DNA of 64,000 nucleotides, from NCBI GenBank assembly GCA_001695595.3, contig MBPM02000033.1, positions 723,415-787,414 of the forward strand, read 5' to 3'. The notes under the pieces were generated by a model, which was not told where the DNA came from, did no database searches, and saw only the letters and a list, made by a program, of their open reading frames with translations. This stretch comes from Plasmopara viticola. Its lineage: Eukaryota; Oomycota; Peronosporomycetes; Peronosporales; Peronosporaceae. The position numbers and the translations under genes are program-made. Below, in pieces: positions 11,596 to 23,652 of this stretch. Every line of letters starts with the position of its first letter. Position 1 is the first letter of the stretch.

Positions 11596-13634
11596 TGTTG
11601 GGGACCAGTGCTTTGAAGGGGGGGAACCGCTTTTTTGGGTACAGGGAGTGGTAATAGGAATTGGAGTAGTAACAACACTTAAATGAGAATATAGCTTTGA
11701 TTATAGAGTCTAAAAGCCGGCATTGAGTTGCTGGTTCGCAGCGATACTGAAGGGTCTAGGACTTTATCGTCGACAGTGCTGTTAGCGAGACTTGAGAACA
11801 AACGGTATGTACACGGCTTGCAGAGCTTTTACGACCTTAATCACGCACGGACTGCTGGCTTACAAAAGAGTATTTTGGGGTTTTGAAGGGTCTCACCTTG
11901 TGTACTCGTCAACGAGAATTCTCTTTTGTCTCTTGATATGGCAGATCGGCTGGTGTCCGTCTAGAAGTGAGCAAGACGGATGGTCGGCTGCGTGTGGAAG
12001 TCTCCGGACAGTGAGTTAGATAGTGTAAAATTGTATAGACTTCATTTGACTCAACACGGAAGAACTCACCAGGCCCACACACCCGGGATTTGGAGCAGCG
12101 ACCTTGCATGTTCTTCTTACACACCCAACACGATATGCGCCAGGGTCGAGAACGACATTGGGTATGGAAAGCACCTGTCGAGCGATTGCGAGGTATCCTG
12201 CACCATTGTCGTCGAAGGGGTCACGGCAAAGCTGAGGCAGGTAAATGCTTCATCCTGACCCGGGGACTGCTTGACAAGATTATCGAACGATCTGGTCAAC
12301 CTTTGCAAAGCCATTGGTCACACCAACGTCAACGAGCTTGGCTTGATCAAAGCAGTCTTGCCAGACGTCAGGGAGCTTTCGACTTGCGTCAGTGAGATCC
12401 ATAAGCTCAAACGCCATATGATGGAATGCGCATCGCATGAGCTATCCTCATTGCGATCATGGCAAGGAGGATGCTGCAGCATTAGGCAAAAAAAACTTGG
12501 TAACTGATGCCACGATCAGGGCTGCGTGTGAGGTATCTATCCACAATGTCAATAAATTCTTCGTTATTCTCTCCGTTGGGATGCTTGCGAGAGAGCAAAG
12601 AACGCTCAGAAGAATCTGCTCGAGGGACTTGATCTTCGTAAGCGTCAGCACGACCCCGATAATCGCCAATAGTCTCAATTTCGACGACGTACGCTTGGGG
12701 GGCTGTATAGCGGCAAGTTGTTCGGCAGATCGCTTTTGGAGTTGGTAGTGCTGGGTGGACTTGTCCTCGCTCAAACTGGCTTACGTGAGGACAGCGTTTC
12801 GTGTCGCAGACTTAAAAAAAACTAGCCAGATCTCGTGAGATAAGTATAGGCAGGCATGAAGTCAACACTGGTGTCTTAAAAGGTGGAGAGACTGGCATAG
12901 ACGCAAGTTTTGTAGCCTTGTCCGGAGTGGCAGAAGACGTAGTCGGCGTTGCAGCTCCCGGTCTGATGCAGACGCGCCGATTGAATGAGGCCAACCGCTT
13001 TTTCCACAACATAATTTGGGCTCGAGTCGCCCGTCACCCTTTTGGGCTTTGGCGACATTGCTCTTATCTTCGAAAGTAAAGCGCAGGGAAAGCGGAGATG
13101 TATTACTTGGACGAGCTGCCGTCATTTGGTGCCTCTCCTCAACCGCAGCGACTGAAACAAGAGTCGGGCTCAGGCCGCTCGTTACTACCCTTTCGGGCCC
13201 TGGCGATGACTTTCTAGACTCTGACCCTGGTCCGATCGTCTTGGTGGGGGAGTCCCTAAGGAGTAGCCCAACGTTGTAAGCGCTTGTCGGGATCATCTTG
13301 GCTGCCTTGGGGCTTGGCTGCCTTGACTTGGGTACTTATAGATTTGAGGAGTCAGATGCGCAAAAAGTACTTGCCATACTTTATTGCCCTCCTAAGTTAA
13401 TCACTTTAGGACATTATATTCCGCAAGATCTTATATAATGTCTCACAGGTAAACCGAGATTTTGGCGCGCCGAGGATAAGTTCGGAGCCAAGTCGAGTCG
13501 AGTCAGCCGGTGGGAAAAATGGGGACAGCTGCAGGAAGTGCACAGCAAGCATCGGTGCGTTGGTGTGCGTAAAGGTGTCCATCGAGCAAGAGCATCAAAG
13601 CTGGGTTAGCACAGACTAGAGCGACGATTGCTGC
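11596..13634. other. intergenic, no supported gene
   Basis: The left edge holds the upstream region of the HA-repeat gene. Several short overlapping frames at 12.0-13.3 kb on both strands have moderately even composition but no start-to-stop model, splice pattern or family motif. They may be remains of a transposon or an old gene copy. I cannot name any. Confidence 0.4.
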
Positions 13635-14091
13635 TTATCCTACGAATTCACGCACGCGCATGCGCATGCGCACTGAACATGGTGTACACGACCCGGAGTG
13701 CAGGGACCGAAGGCAGAGACACACGCTGGCGAAACCAACCTCATTGCGCACTGTCCACACCAAGTGTAGCGTGATGCAACGTTTGATCTGCCACAAGTCA
13801 CGCACTACGGAGGCATGGTCGTGTAAGGGCTGTTGGGCGTCCAAGAGCGATGTCGTATTATGTCAGCGTGGTGACGGAGAAAGCTGACCAGTCACGAAAC
13901 TGGACGAAGCAAAGCTTGGCTTGCAGAAAGCACCCGAAGAACCGATGCCAATCAATTCTCACTGCGTTGCACCCGCTGCGCATGCAATAGATGTTGTCGG
14001 GATGCGCCTCGCGCAAGAATGGAATTCGAGAGTGCACCGGAAGCAGACGGAAGGCGAGTAGGACTTGCAATTTCTTGATGTCGGTTGTCAT
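13635..14091 (-). mobile_element. probable non-LTR (LINE) retrotransposon remnant, 3' end of ORF2
   Basis: On the minus strand 14091-13858 reads a frame with FRLLPVHSRIPFLREAHP, then a Cys-Cys-His-Cys arrangement (NIYC, SGC, WH, FGC) and DWSAFSVTTL. This resembles the zinc-binding segment that follows reverse transcriptase in many LINE ORF2 proteins. The next frame (13844-13635) has WQIKRCITLHLVWTVRNEV, like the helical tail that follows that zinc motif. A stop and a frame change separate the two, so it is a fossil. No RT catalytic motif was found upstream. The call is from motif resemblance only. Confidence 0.42.
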
Positions 14092-17000
14092 GGCGTGTGC
14101 AACGTGCAGCTAGATTGGGTGTGGCTTCGTGAGCGTTGGGGTGGTCCGCACAAGAAGGAGCAACTGGGATCGTGGCAGCAAAGGTACAAAACATACATGT
14201 TCAGCCACACGCACAGCGACGTATGGCGCAGTGTGACACACCCAGGCCACGCCTGAAGGCGGGAGCGGTGCATTGGTGCATAGAGCACGGATTCGCTTAA
14301 ATATTTGTGTGGCTTGGTGATGCAGGCGTCGGACCCACTGTGTACAACTTATTTTACAAAGCAGTCTTGAAAGACACTAAAAAGGCATTTAGTGCATGGG
14401 ATAAATTTTTGTTTTTGGAGATACCTCGGATCCGTACTATCCTGCGCTAAAGATTGTCTCACGTGTGGTCTCGCGAGATGGCCTTCGGCAATTTACCTGA
14501 TCGAGATGTACGGCATGAAGTTGACTTCGTTCCAGCGATCAAATCTGCGTGACACGGCAGCAACCTGTACGGAAAAAGCAGTGCGACGTCACGTACACAT
14601 TCTTTCGCGTAAAGCTTGAGGTGGTGCGGTGCGATGAACTTTCTTTTTGCCTCGACAATCAGTAACTGTGCCAAAACAGTGACCGCATGTATGCATCAAC
14701 ACTTTTGACGCAGTGTAAGTGGATTATCACGGTCATTATTAATTTGGTACGGGTTGCTGACTGTCGTGGAACGATGTGCTTCCAAATAACATGGCCGTGC
14801 ACTTTACAATTCTCAGCGCTCAAGAGGACAAAACTGCAAAGTGTATGTCTAGTCGGCCTTGCACTCCATGTGATAAGCTAGAGTCGAGTGCTGGGTAAAT
14901 ACCTTTACGGATAGGGTATCAGCACCGCAAAACACGTGTCTCAGTTTCATAGAAGAGCTAAGCTCATTTTCTCGACCCCTTTTTGATTAAGTTTGTTTGA
15001 CCAATGGTTGCGACTGCCAAATTTTGTCGGCATGAGCTTACAATTATAGATCTGCATCATCCCCACTAATACAGCTGGGGCCGAGTATCCAATCTGGTCA
15101 AGCGCACAATCTAGAGCAGTTTTGATTATGTGCTTTAGCATGCCGAATGACACTTGGCCAAGGTGATCTGACAACTTCTATCAGCGTTCTCGGTTTACCA
15201 TGGTCGAATGTGTGAGGGCATTCGCGGATTTCTACCGTGTGTATCTCATAAGGGAGAACGTTTAACTCGCCTTGTCAAAAAAACAGCAAAAATGAATTTA
15301 GACTATTAAGAAAGGATTGCTCCTGATGCAGAGTGAGCAAGAACGGCAGACAAATTAGCATTTTAACATTCTTCAGACAAGCCTCATAACCGTCCATATA
15401 CTTACGGTGTTTAAGGTATTCCATCGTGCGGAATTTTCAAACGATTTTTACAATGCTAATAGACAGATTTTTTTTATTTGTCATTTCCTATGATTATATC
15501 GGACAGGCGTCAGATACTCACATCTTTCATTTCGGAACGATCGACTCATCAGCAACCGCACAGGGCCAATCCAAAGAGATGCCGAACGATACGTAGTGCA
15601 ACCTTGGCTCAAAAAGAGTGAGGGGTTACTCGAATAGCCGGTACAGAGTGATAGAGGCGCGGGCTTGTTAAGCATGCTCTGTTATTTGAAGAAGTTTGCC
15701 GTATCCATGATGCAGTACCATAAATCTTTGTCCAGCTTTTCAAGCATGCCAATAATTACCGGAACTTAAATGGCCATCAGGCGGATCAGTCTATTCATTA
15801 TAGTAATTGCCACAGGTTCAAAGATTAACAACAATTAACTTGACGGTCACTGCAATTGGTGATTTTCCAGGAAAGGTAGAAACATGAATGATTTCTAATG
15901 ACAAAAGCCCTAGGCATTTTCTCGCAGATTTACGGGACTACATTTCGTACACGCTGTCTTACTTCTCAGGCATTTTTTATTTGATACTGCAATAGACTAT
16001 TTGCACTGGTTTCAACGAAGAATTACCTTTCCCAAGTGAAGGTGGCGCCGATTCCAGATAATTTGTCGCTTTTTCGACTTCGTTCGGCGTATCAATTGGA
16101 TTTTTTAATTACAATCATCTAGAGTTAGTATACGTTCTTTAAATAAAAACGCTTTGTGTTTCTGTAAATCTTAAGCAAAACATCTTTTTTTCGTGGATGC
16201 AGACTTGTTCGGCTTCGGCGTCTTGATCTAGCAGCTGCTTCCTCAGCCGAGATGAACCGAAGTTGTTTTCGATTCGATCATCCGATCGTTGACCCACCTC
16301 AGTGTCCACAATCTTTCGTACTACGTATCAGCTCGGTCGAGGGCTTAATTTAGACATTTGAAGAGTAATTAGTCTGATCTGAATGATTTAATTAGCCATC
16401 TGCGTTTTTTCCCCTTAAAACATTGCCACACGATCGAATTGTCAGTACAATCGTACATCTATTATATATTGAATCATGTTCGTTTTGCCGTGTAGAGTCA
16501 TACTATGAGAATAAAGCTCCTACGATAAAGAAAACTTGACTTCGTTTTCGTCTTGTCGAAGAGAATCACAGTATGTGAATAAGGCCGATATGTGTATTGT
16601 GACAGTTACCAACAAAGCATTTGCATAGGTTTTCAGCGTAAGTTCAGGCGCGTCTCAGATGTTCGTCACGCCGGTTAATCATGACCTCTTTTACTGCCGG
16701 TTATGCTTGACTCATGCTCTCAAGAGAAGATACGTGGTGTTGCTTTCAGTTCAAACGGGTTCCGGTTTGGCAGCATGCAACCAACATCCATGCAAAGTCT
16801 AAATTGTCACGGCTTCTTTGTATACATACAATATATTATCTGCTAAAGCGTACGGGCTAGACATTTCTTACGAGATGAAATCTATGCAGCAATACAATGC
16901 TCTACCGCCAATTGACGGACTACATCTTGCTCCTAGTACAATTAAAAAAAGATGGAATAGTCAATCTTACAGCCCAAACCCTCATTCCAGACATATCAAG

Positions 17001-19385
17001 CACCCAATTTCTTTTAGTAATTGAGCTTTGAATCCAAAACATCCAATGGCTCGAAACGTGTCTGACGGTATCGAAGTCAGAGTGCAGCGACAAGAGAGAG
17101 CGGACATCACATCGAGCACTTCGCATAATTGCGCTACAGGCTATATTTTTCGCACCAGAGTGACGACGTCCTCGGCAGCTACTAATTTATGAGTTGCCTG
17201 GCACTAATTTTCTTCTAGCCACAAAATTAGTCGCCACCTTTATAAAAGCTTATGCTTACAATCCGACCGAGGTATTATGTCGAATCATTACAATTAATAC
17301 AATTGCAGAGACTGAGCTTGTGTTTTTATTGTATGTGTAATATCTTCTCCTTAGTCAGAGCCATTCGATTACCGCCTTCGGATCGTAAAGCAAGTTGCGT
17401 ATGTGGAATGGACATCTGCCATTAGAAAGAGCTTTATGTAGATGGACGAATGTATGATCTAGTATCATTCGATACGCACAGCATCATTAATGCCCCCATT
17501 GTGGAACTTCGCACTACATTACATGTTTGAAGCTTTCAGATGTCAAAGATCAAGCTCAATGGCCAAAAATTGCGCTATGTAATGGACAAAAATTGCGTTA
17601 TGTAGGATCACTTCACTAATAGTAAAATCGCTTTGCAAAGAGAGCGCGCAAGCTATAAATTATTGGCGAAGTTATGTACCATCCACGACTTACCATACCT
17701 TGCTGCTGCTCGGATTGATTAAAGTTGCTTACTCATTTCAGACTAACCAAAAAAGATGACGCGCAAGCCTTGACGACGAGCAAATTGACATGGTGAGCTC
17801 TCACCGGAAGCGATCAATTATCGGTATGAGCAATACTACGCATATAAGACCAAGATGAAGGACAGAAAGAAAGTGCAGACATACTACCTTGGTCACCAAT
17901 TGCTAGCTGGAAGCTGCACCGCCCATCCACAGGCTCATTGCTGCTGCTTCAAGAAGGTGTGGCGCGTGCTTGTACACAAAAATGTTTGTTGCAGTTGAGG
18001 CTGCTAGAAGTATACATCTGAGTCAAACACGGGTATAGTGCAATCTTAGTGACGTAGACGTGAATCAGTAGCATCCCAATAATTACATAGCTTGTTCACG
18101 ATACAAACCAGCAGAATTTAGTTCACTATAAATTTTTTTAACGCATCTGGGGACTGGATCAAACCCCACAAAGCTCAACCCAGCGTAGTCCCACCACCAT
18201 GTTCGCGTGTCGCCGGTCGAAGTGGTGCACGCAATCTAGAGTTTCAGATTGGTTACCCCTGTATGAGGCTCGAGCGACGGTACCAACTCGAAGGTGTCAC
18301 CTCTTTTTTCTCAAATTCTCCGAAAGAAGCTAGTTTATTACAATCACACAATCCACAAAAGGTCGAGGCGACCTCATTTATGACCGCAGCTATTGAGAAA
18401 TTTCTCTACAAAAAGAAGCTTTGTTGAGATTGTATAATTTCTAGCCTAGCTTTCTGTTGTTGCTATGCTGCAAATACCCGTAGGTATTCGCTGCTTACAA
18501 TGGCATTTAGTTTATGTCTGTTATGCTGACGCGAATAAAGGTATGCAGCATGGAAACAACTACAATGCAATTGTGGAAAAAAGAAAGCGTCTTATTGAGT
18601 TCACACTAGCTTACGATCTAATGACGCTATACACAAAGTACAAATGCTGCATCGATAACACCGCTCAACAGACATTAGCTTAATGCTTCCCGTTTGATAA
18701 AATTTTCCTGTGACCTAAAATCTGCCATGTTACCAGGATATCATCAAAATGAGTTTTTTTTAGTATATAATTTAAATTTCTGGATCAATTAATTGCTCAA
18801 TGGCTTGCTACATACATTTCATATATTCTATATGAGAAAGACATTACACATGAGACCGGCACAGAGTTATGGACTTGGTCTGGCACTTTTAAGTTATACG
18901 AAATTGTCCGCACAGAGCCGTCATCTGAGTCGATGACGCAGATGCTACACGGGCCAATTGCCAATCTACCTTACCTTGCTTGAAAGGTTATGGATATCAA
19001 AACTAATCTTGGTGGATGACGTAATGATTGATTATCGCAAAGAAATTTGTCGTGCGAGTCAATACGTGCTCAATAATACAGCTCTATCTATGATCTAAGA
19101 GCGCAACTAAGCCTTGCCAAACTATCGATGATCCAGCTCTATAATATCTCCACTTTCATAAGGTAACAAATTCGTAGCCTCAAGCGATATTATTTTGATA
19201 CAAGCTTGATAATGACTACCTTGATTCTAGCCAAGTGGCGCTTTAATATGTCGAAGACTGTGTGAAGTGATTAGGAGTTATCGAAGTGTATCTCGGATTT
19301 ATCTTTTTTTCGGTTTATCTGTAATTGCCACAGGCATGAAACTGATAAGTTAATTATATCCTCCATAGTTGGGTACTATTATTTA
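14092..19385. other. long AT-rich gene-poor stretch
   Basis: Only short spurious frames (under about 80 codons) appear on either strand. A short direct repeat of period 23 (CAAAAATTGCG core) occurs at 17564-17607. No RNA gene, terminal repeat or protein motif was recognised. The final ~100 bases are upstream of the channel gene; an upstream non-coding exon there cannot be excluded, because TTTAG occurs just before the first ATG. Confidence 0.45.
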
Positions 19386-19391
19386 GTGCGT

Positions 19392-22300
19392 ATGTGGAAC
19401 CGCATGACTGCAAAGGATCACAAAGCAGAATTTGTAGCCCACCATGACGACAAGCCACCACGACCTCCAGGCTACATTGACACCTTGGCAACTTCAATGT
19501 TCGGTGCCCTCCTGCATCGACGTGCCCCACCACCGCTCCCGAGCAAAAGTAAAGTGGACCCCCGTTTCTGGTTGCGAAATTCGCAATCTTCCTACCATCA
19601 TCCTCGAACATCAACTCGAAGCAGACGGGAAGATCAGAGTCGGCGGGAAGCGATGCGAAGTTATAGAGAAGGAATGAACCAAAAGGTGGGAAATCCGTTG
19701 CAACCCTTGCCTAAGAAGCTGTCTATAAAGCGCTCGAGCTCGGCTAGACAATTGCCTACAAGCTTGGCTTCGCGAAGATTGCGTCAAACTTTCGTGAGTG
19801 CGCGAAATTTGAAAATTGCAGCAAATGACAAGAACGAAGCGCCGGAAGTTGTGACGAATTACGTGTATGAAGTGCCCGAGAAAAAAGTCAAAGGCAAGCT
19901 TCACGAAGACGATAGTGACGACTTTGACGACGAGGACGACGAGGAGGAAGATGACTTTAGTGTCGATATGCGACCGTTTATTTCGGAAGACGACGACGAG
20001 ATCGCGTACTTTGCTCATCGATTGGGTGGAGCTGACTTTAAGTTGCTTCGACGACACGTGCTGCATCCCCACGGACGAATTCGCGCGATATGGGACACAC
20101 TCACGCTAGTCTTGCTGACATGTATGGAAGATTTTGGTCATCGTGACGTGATGCACAATGTATTAACCACCTCTTTTTCCATGCAGGGGTTCTCATTATC
20201 GTCCCATTTGAACTCACTTTTACTATGCGGGATTCTTTGCGTCGCGGGATCCTTCGCTTGGACTTGACTGTTGACACCTTTTTTTTCCTCGATATTGTCT
20301 TAAAGTACGTATGACGCTACCCATATTTTTTGAAAGCACTAATCACCTCTTGAAAGCTTTATGACTGCAGTCGAAGATGATGGCAAACTGCACTTTTCCT
20401 TCTTGGCCATTGCGCGTCACTACATTAGTGGGTGGTTTGTGCCCGAAGTGCTCTGGACCATTCCGTTCTACGCAATCTTTGAAGGACACGATCCACACGT
20501 CTATGGCGCCGCCATCACCTCGCTTTTCACGTTTTTTCAAGAAACTGCGTGGGCATACCCCGCAGCACGTTGTCTTCGACTGCTACGAGTCGTCGGTCTC
20601 CCTCGACTTCAGCATCGCCTGGAACACTCGTTGCTCATTTCTTCCAAAGTGAGCAGTCTCGGCAGCTTTCTCTTTATCGTCCTCGCCCTCTCGCACGTGT
20701 TTAGCTGCGTCTTTGCCTACTTGGCCTTTCACGACGACGACCAATTGGAATTTGCACTCACTACGCGCATGTTGCAGGATTCCGAGGTGAAATCGCGCTA
20801 CATTGCAGCTTTTTACTGGTCGATGATGACCATGACTACAGTCGGGTATGGGGACAGTACGTATGAAAGTCGTTTAATTATTGGTAGTACATTGCCTTAC
20901 TCTATCTGTAAATGTAATTAGTTACGGTCAAAACGAATGCTGGACGCTTATTCTCGATCGCTGCAATGATTGTCGGAGCTGGCGTCTTTGCTTACGGGAT
21001 TACGAACGTTGTGTCCCTCTTCCAGCAACTTTACGAAAAGGACACGGCGTATCGACGGGACATGGACCAAGTGAACGACTTTATGCAAGCCCGCATGCTC
21101 CCACGCGCGTTGCGCGATAAAGTGCGTGCCAATACGTTTCATTGGCGCAAAGCTGCTCGGGGTGAAACCAAGGAACGGGACCGCGCGATTGTCGCACGGA
21201 TGGCGCGTTTGGTCCGAGCTAAAGTTGCGGATCGCTTTTGCGAGGCTATGATGCCTCACAAGATGCCTTTTCTAGCCGGGTGCAGTGCCGAGTTTATCCA
21301 CGACTTGTATTTACGCATGCGAGTCCAATGTTATTTACCTGGGGAGGATATTATTTGCCAAGGGGACTACGGCTCTGAAATGTTTTTTCTCTTTGTCGGC
21401 CATGCGCAAGTCTTGCTTGGGTTGACGAAAGTCGCGCTCTTTGGGCCCAATTCGTGCTTTGGGGAGTTTAGCATTGCGAATCCACGCAAACCTCGACTGG
21501 CCACGATCCAAGCGCTTGAGTTTTGTGAAACCCATTGCATTGATCGAGAACAGATTCTACGCGTGCTCTTGTCACATCCAATTACCATGCGGTCTGCGCG
21601 TCAACTCGCAACGTTGCGGTCGCGAAAAGCACTGACATTAATCTATGAGAGCGGTGGCAAGTCGCGCACCTTGTTGCAAGGGCTCGCCTTGATGTGGCGG
21701 GCCGAGGGGGTGGAAGCGCTACTTCCAGCAGGCGTTTCCTCGGCTGCGTTGCCGTTTTTACAAGAATTCACGGCCGTGCCTTCAAACGGTGCGCGGCCCA
21801 ATGGGGGAGGTGCTCTTGTTCAATCGAGTGGTGGCAACCCGCACGTGCAACCTCATTATTTGGCCACGCAACACCATTTGGAGCCTCCACTACATTCTAA
21901 GGATACATTGCAACCGATATTGTCGCCATCTTTTTCAAAAGCGACCAATTCTGGTCCGACTCGCCGTTTATCTCTTGCAGTGACCCCTTTTCCGACTTCC
22001 CCGAGCTTGCTGTCGTCTCATTCGCAGTACCGTGGGCGCAGTCGAATACCGGATTCGTTAAAGACTAGCAGCGAGACGACCACATCCGATCGTATTGGTG
22101 GAAACAGAGAAGCGAGCTATAGTTTGTCGAGGTCTTACTCCAAATCTACACTGAGAAGAGGAGCGAGTGGGAATTTACTTGTTGAATCGCCAGGTAGTAC
22201 AGCCTCAAAGCAGGACGATCGATTGGATGTGCTGTTGATGGAGATCCGAAATGTCGCGAGGCGGCAGGATTTACTGGAACAGCAATTGAAAACGATGATA

Positions 22301-22420
22301 GAGAGGCAACAGCCGACACCAGCCAGCTTTTTGCCCTCTTTGGACGAGGTGGCAGAGTCGAACGAACCAGGCCACTATGAGTCTTCTCCAGTAAGATCAT
22401 TTTTTAAGGGTTACGCGTAA
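19392..22420 (+). CDS. voltage/cyclic-nucleotide-gated type potassium channel (CNBD channel)
   Basis: Plasma-membrane K+ channel of the HCN/KCNH/plant Shaker type. Model: exons 19392-20121, 20187-20304, 20357-20856 and 20922-22420; introns of 65, 52 and 65 nt; phases 1, 2 and 1; about 948 aa. Order: basic N-tail with an acidic run (DDSDDFDDEDDEEEDDF), S1 from VLIIVPFELTF, FFFLDIVLNF in S2/S3, S4 with spaced arginines (RCLRLLRVVGLPRLQHR), filter TVGYGD near residues 445-449 (K+ selective), S6 IVGAGVFAYGITNVVSLF, a C-linker with FMQARMLPRALRDKV, and a cyclic-nucleotide-binding fold with CYLPGEDIICQGD and CFGEFSIANPRKPRLATI, retaining the phosphate-cassette Glu and Arg. A serine-rich tail ends in a short coiled coil. 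The GYGD filter and the join at LNFMTAVEDDG support the splicing. I start at the first ATG, 19392; ATG 19404 is also possible. Confidence 0.85.
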
Positions 22421-22485
22421 ATTCTAACGCGGTCATTTGTATAGATCAATAGGGTACATTTGTTTGAGCATTGAAGTCGTAGCTT

Positions 22486-23530
22486 TTACTCAAAAAGCCC
22501 CGGTTTTGATGGAATTTGAGGAATCTCACCGCCTAATAGTCGCAACAGCCATGTGCGAACCTCGTCTTCAAGTGCTAATCGATCTTTGCTGCTGTCGTCA
22601 CAAGATTGGAACAGCGAAAGTTTGCTGCCTCTGTTGCTAAGACTCACGACAAAAGCTACAGATCGCGTTAAGCCCACTCCACAGTAGCCACACCATAGGA
22701 TGATCACCAAAGACACGTACGTGCTACTTGGTTCGTTCCAAATTGCTGCTGCCACAGCGCGCGCTTGTCCAGCGATTGAGCATTCAAGTCGAGCCAGCAA
22801 AATGTAAGCGGGTCACGCTGGAACTCGGTCGCCAGTTTTTCAATGATACTCAATTGGTCTATTGCAATATGACCACATGTATTATAACTCCTTTAACCTC
22901 CATCAATTGATAAGCCTCATAATTTTACTTACCTCTTACACTGCATCCATGCCGCATATCATCGGGAAGAAACACAAGCGTGCGTCTTCCTCTCGCCGTC
23001 AAGTATAGAGGCCTCAGTTCATAGATCGAAGGCGCAAAGACCTTTGCAAGCTGTTGCAATGAACTTGACTCGGTCGGCTGCGTCTTGGCTTCGGACCCTT
23101 TGATCCCAAGCATTCCCATTACCACAGCAACGAGAATCATGAGCAGAAAAGGCGTCGTCAAGTACGACAAGTCCCAATACCGAGTCGAATACTGAGACTG
23201 GTAGCTGTAGCCGTATCCGTTAGCATATCGTTGTCCGAAATCTCGATAACGCTGCTTTCCTTTCCTGTACTGTCTGGCCGGTTCAACCGGTACTGGCGTA
23301 TTTGTGAGCTGTTCGTAGGCAGCCCCAATGCGCATGAATTGTTGCTCTGCTTTCGGGTCGTCTCGGTTCTTGTCGGGATGCCACTTGAGCGCCAACAATC
23401 GATACGCGCGCTTAATCTCGGCATCCGAGGCTGAGTGCTTAACACCTAGGACTTTGTATGGATCCTCACGGTAGCTATCGATGCTTGCCACTAGCACCAG
23501 CGCTGCGACCGCGATTCGCCTCGTCCACAT
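22486..23530 (-). CDS. ER membrane J-domain protein with thioredoxin-like fold
   Basis: Predicted Hsp70 co-chaperone of the secretory pathway. Model on the minus strand: exons 23530-22933, 22858-22721 and 22655-22486 (introns 74 and 65 nt, phase 1 both), 301 aa. It starts with a signal peptide (MWTRRIAVAALVLVASIDS), then a J domain (YKVLGVKHSASDAEIKRAYRLLALKWHPDKN) with the HPD motif intact. A Tyr/Gln-rich linker and a membrane helix (TPFLLMILVAVVMGMLGI) follow. The C-terminal part looks like a thioredoxin fold: RRTLVFLPDD, PLTFCWLDLNAQ and VAPFVVSLSNRG with a cis-proline position, but no CxxC, so redox catalysis is unlikely. An in-frame ATG lies 18 codons upstream (23584), but 23530 gives the clean signal peptide. 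It is divergent from the CEP70-like gene, 122 bp between starts. Confidence 0.78.
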
Positions 23531-23652
23531 TGCCTTTACGTTTGCGGTTTCAACGAATACTATTTTACAATTGTTAAAACACATGGTTCTATTATTTTAT
23601 TGCGTCCATTTAAACCCGTTTTGGTTTTACAAATTGGGTCGTTTTTCGGATC
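23531..23652. promoter_or_regulatory. short shared (bidirectional) promoter region
   Basis: Only 122 bp separate the start codons of the J-domain protein (minus) and the CEP70-like gene (plus), so both core promoters must lie here or overlap the 5' leaders. The stretch is AT-rich with pyrimidine tracts; GTCCATTTAAA near 23604 weakly recalls the oomycete initiator. No TATA box stands out. Shared regulation is an inference from the spacing. Confidence 0.45.

Noticed and set aside
10909..11616. 235-codon plus-strand frame over the HA-repeat gene
   Set aside because: Antisense shadow; the minus frame has repeated conserved motifs, this one does not.
13649..13672. Alternating GCGCAT/CACGCA purine-pyrimidine run, possible Z-DNA
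   Set aside because: Too short to claim function; lies within the LINE-like fossil.
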